A DNA stretch of 7,891 nucleotides from Syntrophaceae bacterium (GTDB taxonomy: Bacteria; Desulfobacterota; Desulfomonilia; Desulfomonilales; Desulfomonilaceae), in assembly GCA_014874425.1 (NCBI GenBank), contig JACWAG010000117.1:1-7891 (forward strand), read 5' to 3'. Below are positions 7,136 to 7,891 of this stretch, piece by piece. The position numbers and the translations under genes were made by a program. The notes below the pieces were generated by a model. It ran no database searches. It saw nothing but the letters and a program-made list of their open reading frames with translations, and was not told the origin of the DNA. Within the stretch, counting starts at the first letter, position 1, and each line of letters starts with the position of its first letter.

Positions 7136-7741
7136 ATGATTGTAATTGTTGACTACGGTATGGGTAACTTGCGAAGTGTCCAAAAAGGTTTTGAAAAGGT
7201 TGGATCCAAAGCTCTTGTGTCACGTGATATAAAGGATATCAACTCAGCGGCAAAGCTCGTCTTGCCAGGTGTTGGCGCATTTCCAGAGTGTATGAAAAAC
7301 CTGACGAAGTTTGGTCTCGTAGAGTCAATTCTTGATTTTCTGAAGTCAGGTAAACCTTTTCTTGGTATTTGTCTGGGGTTACAACTATTGTTTGATGAAT
7401 CCGAAGAATTCGGCTTAAATAGGGGACTAGAAGTAATACCTGGAAAGGTTAGGGCGTTTCGCCGGGACATGGGGCTCAAGATCCCTCACATGGGCTGGAA
7501 CCAGGTAATATTTAAAAAGGATATTGCCATCTTTGACGGCATAGACAATGAGTCATTTTTTTATTTTGTGCACTCGTATTATGTCGAACCGGAGCAGCTA
7601 TCTGATACGGCCTCTGAAACTAATTATGGTATCATGTTTACCAGCGCGATAGCCCGTGGCAATATTTTTGCGCTTCAGTTCCACCCTGAAAAGAGCCAAA
7701 AAAATGGGCTAAAAATATTGGCCAATTTTGCCAGACTCTGA
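7136..7741 (+). CDS. hisH: Imidazole glycerol phosphate synthase, glutaminase subunit (HisH)
   Basis: Class I glutamine amidotransferase that frees ammonia from glutamine and passes it to HisF, which makes imidazole glycerol phosphate (the substrate of HisB) and AICAR. The 201-residue length is usual. Visible are the N-terminal VDYGMGNLRSV, the oxyanion-strand segment LPGVGAF, the nucleophile elbow GICLGLQLL with Cys79, PHMGWNQV, FVHSYYV, and the catalytic pair His183 and Glu185 in FHPEKS. GAGG at 7127-7130 lies five bases before the ATG. The 21-base gap to hisB indicates one operon. The partner hisF is not in this window, and the next frame is not hisA or hisF. Confidence 0.98.
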   Translation: MIVIVDYGMGNLRSVQKGFEKVGSKALVSRDIKDINSAAKLVLPGVGAFPECMKNLTKFGLVESILDFLKSGKPFLGICLGLQLLFDESEEFGLNRGLEVIPGKVRAFRRDMGLKIPHMGWNQVIFKKDIAIFDGIDNESFFYFVHSYYVEPEQLSDTASETNYGIMFTSAIARGNIFALQFHPEKSQKNGLKILANFARL

Positions 7742-7758
7742 GACCAAGAAAATCGGGC

Positions 7759-7891
7759 ATGTCTAACAACATTGCATCTCGTATTTATGTAGCAGTATCT
7801 GTTATCTTTTTTAACTCTTTTCTTCTTTTTCTGATAATCAACATCGGTTTCTCAGGCCTAATTGATTTAAAGGAATATTATCGAAAAAAGA
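7759..7891 (+). CDS. Small membrane protein, possible FtsB/DivIC-type division protein, partial (runs off right edge)
   Basis: An open frame begins at ATG 7759, 17 bases after the hisH stop, and runs 44 codons to the window edge. Residues 1-8 are polar, and residues about 9-29 form one hydrophobic segment. Then comes GLIDLKEYYRKK, the start of a charged helix. A short cytoplasmic tail, one membrane span and then a GL-D-containing coiled coil is the layout of FtsB/DivIC (septum formation initiator) proteins, which sit in the cell-division complex with FtsL and FtsQ. The ribosome-binding site is weak (only a purine stretch AAGAAAA). The call rests on a short stretch; it could be another small single-span protein. 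Confidence 0.5.
   Translation, partial: MSNNIASRIYVAVSVIFFNSFLLFLIINIGFSGLIDLKEYYRKK

Overview
The window carries four regions from a Gram-negative-type bacterium of moderate GC content. The genes are an envelope efflux-pump adaptor with its ABC ATPase, a large SNF2-family ATPase, and a chain of murA, hisB and hisH. The style (YbhG/YbhF-like exporter, murA fused to his genes in one transcription unit, a SWIM-SNF2 protein) would fit a Desulfobacterota/deltaproteobacterial genome. That placement is an inference from gene content and not from any marker gene.

Region 1 (1-1659, minus strand) is a partial exporter operon: a membrane-fusion (HlyD/YbhG-type) protein followed by a YbhF-type ABC ATPase that runs off the left edge. 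The permease genes would lie beyond position 1. Together they would form an inner-membrane ABC pump coupled through the periplasm to an outer-membrane TolC-like channel.

Region 2 (1660-2000) is a 341-bp, very AT-rich divergent intergenic region. It holds candidate promoters for both directions, both with TTGACAAG as the -35 region, and three inverted repeats placed where operators or a 5' leader hairpin would sit. No gene was seen in it.

Region 3 (2001-5093, plus strand) is one 1030-residue SWIM zinc-finger plus SNF2 helicase-like ATPase. Its long central part (about residues 110-555) matches nothing I recognise. Its role is unknown; RNA-polymerase recycling, DNA remodelling or repair are all possible.

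Region 4 (5094-7891, plus strand) starts with a good sigma70-type promoter that has an inverted repeat over its -10. A tightly spaced set follows: murA (first step of peptidoglycan precursor synthesis), hisB and hisH (histidine biosynthesis), then the start of a small membrane protein resembling FtsB/DivIC division proteins, cut by the right edge. The enzymes look intact, with their catalytic residues present.

I see no CRISPR array, tRNA, rRNA, insertion sequence or phage gene. Nothing here is convincingly a new biological system. The most interesting items are the SWIM-SNF2 protein with its unassigned middle region and the operator-like repeats around it.
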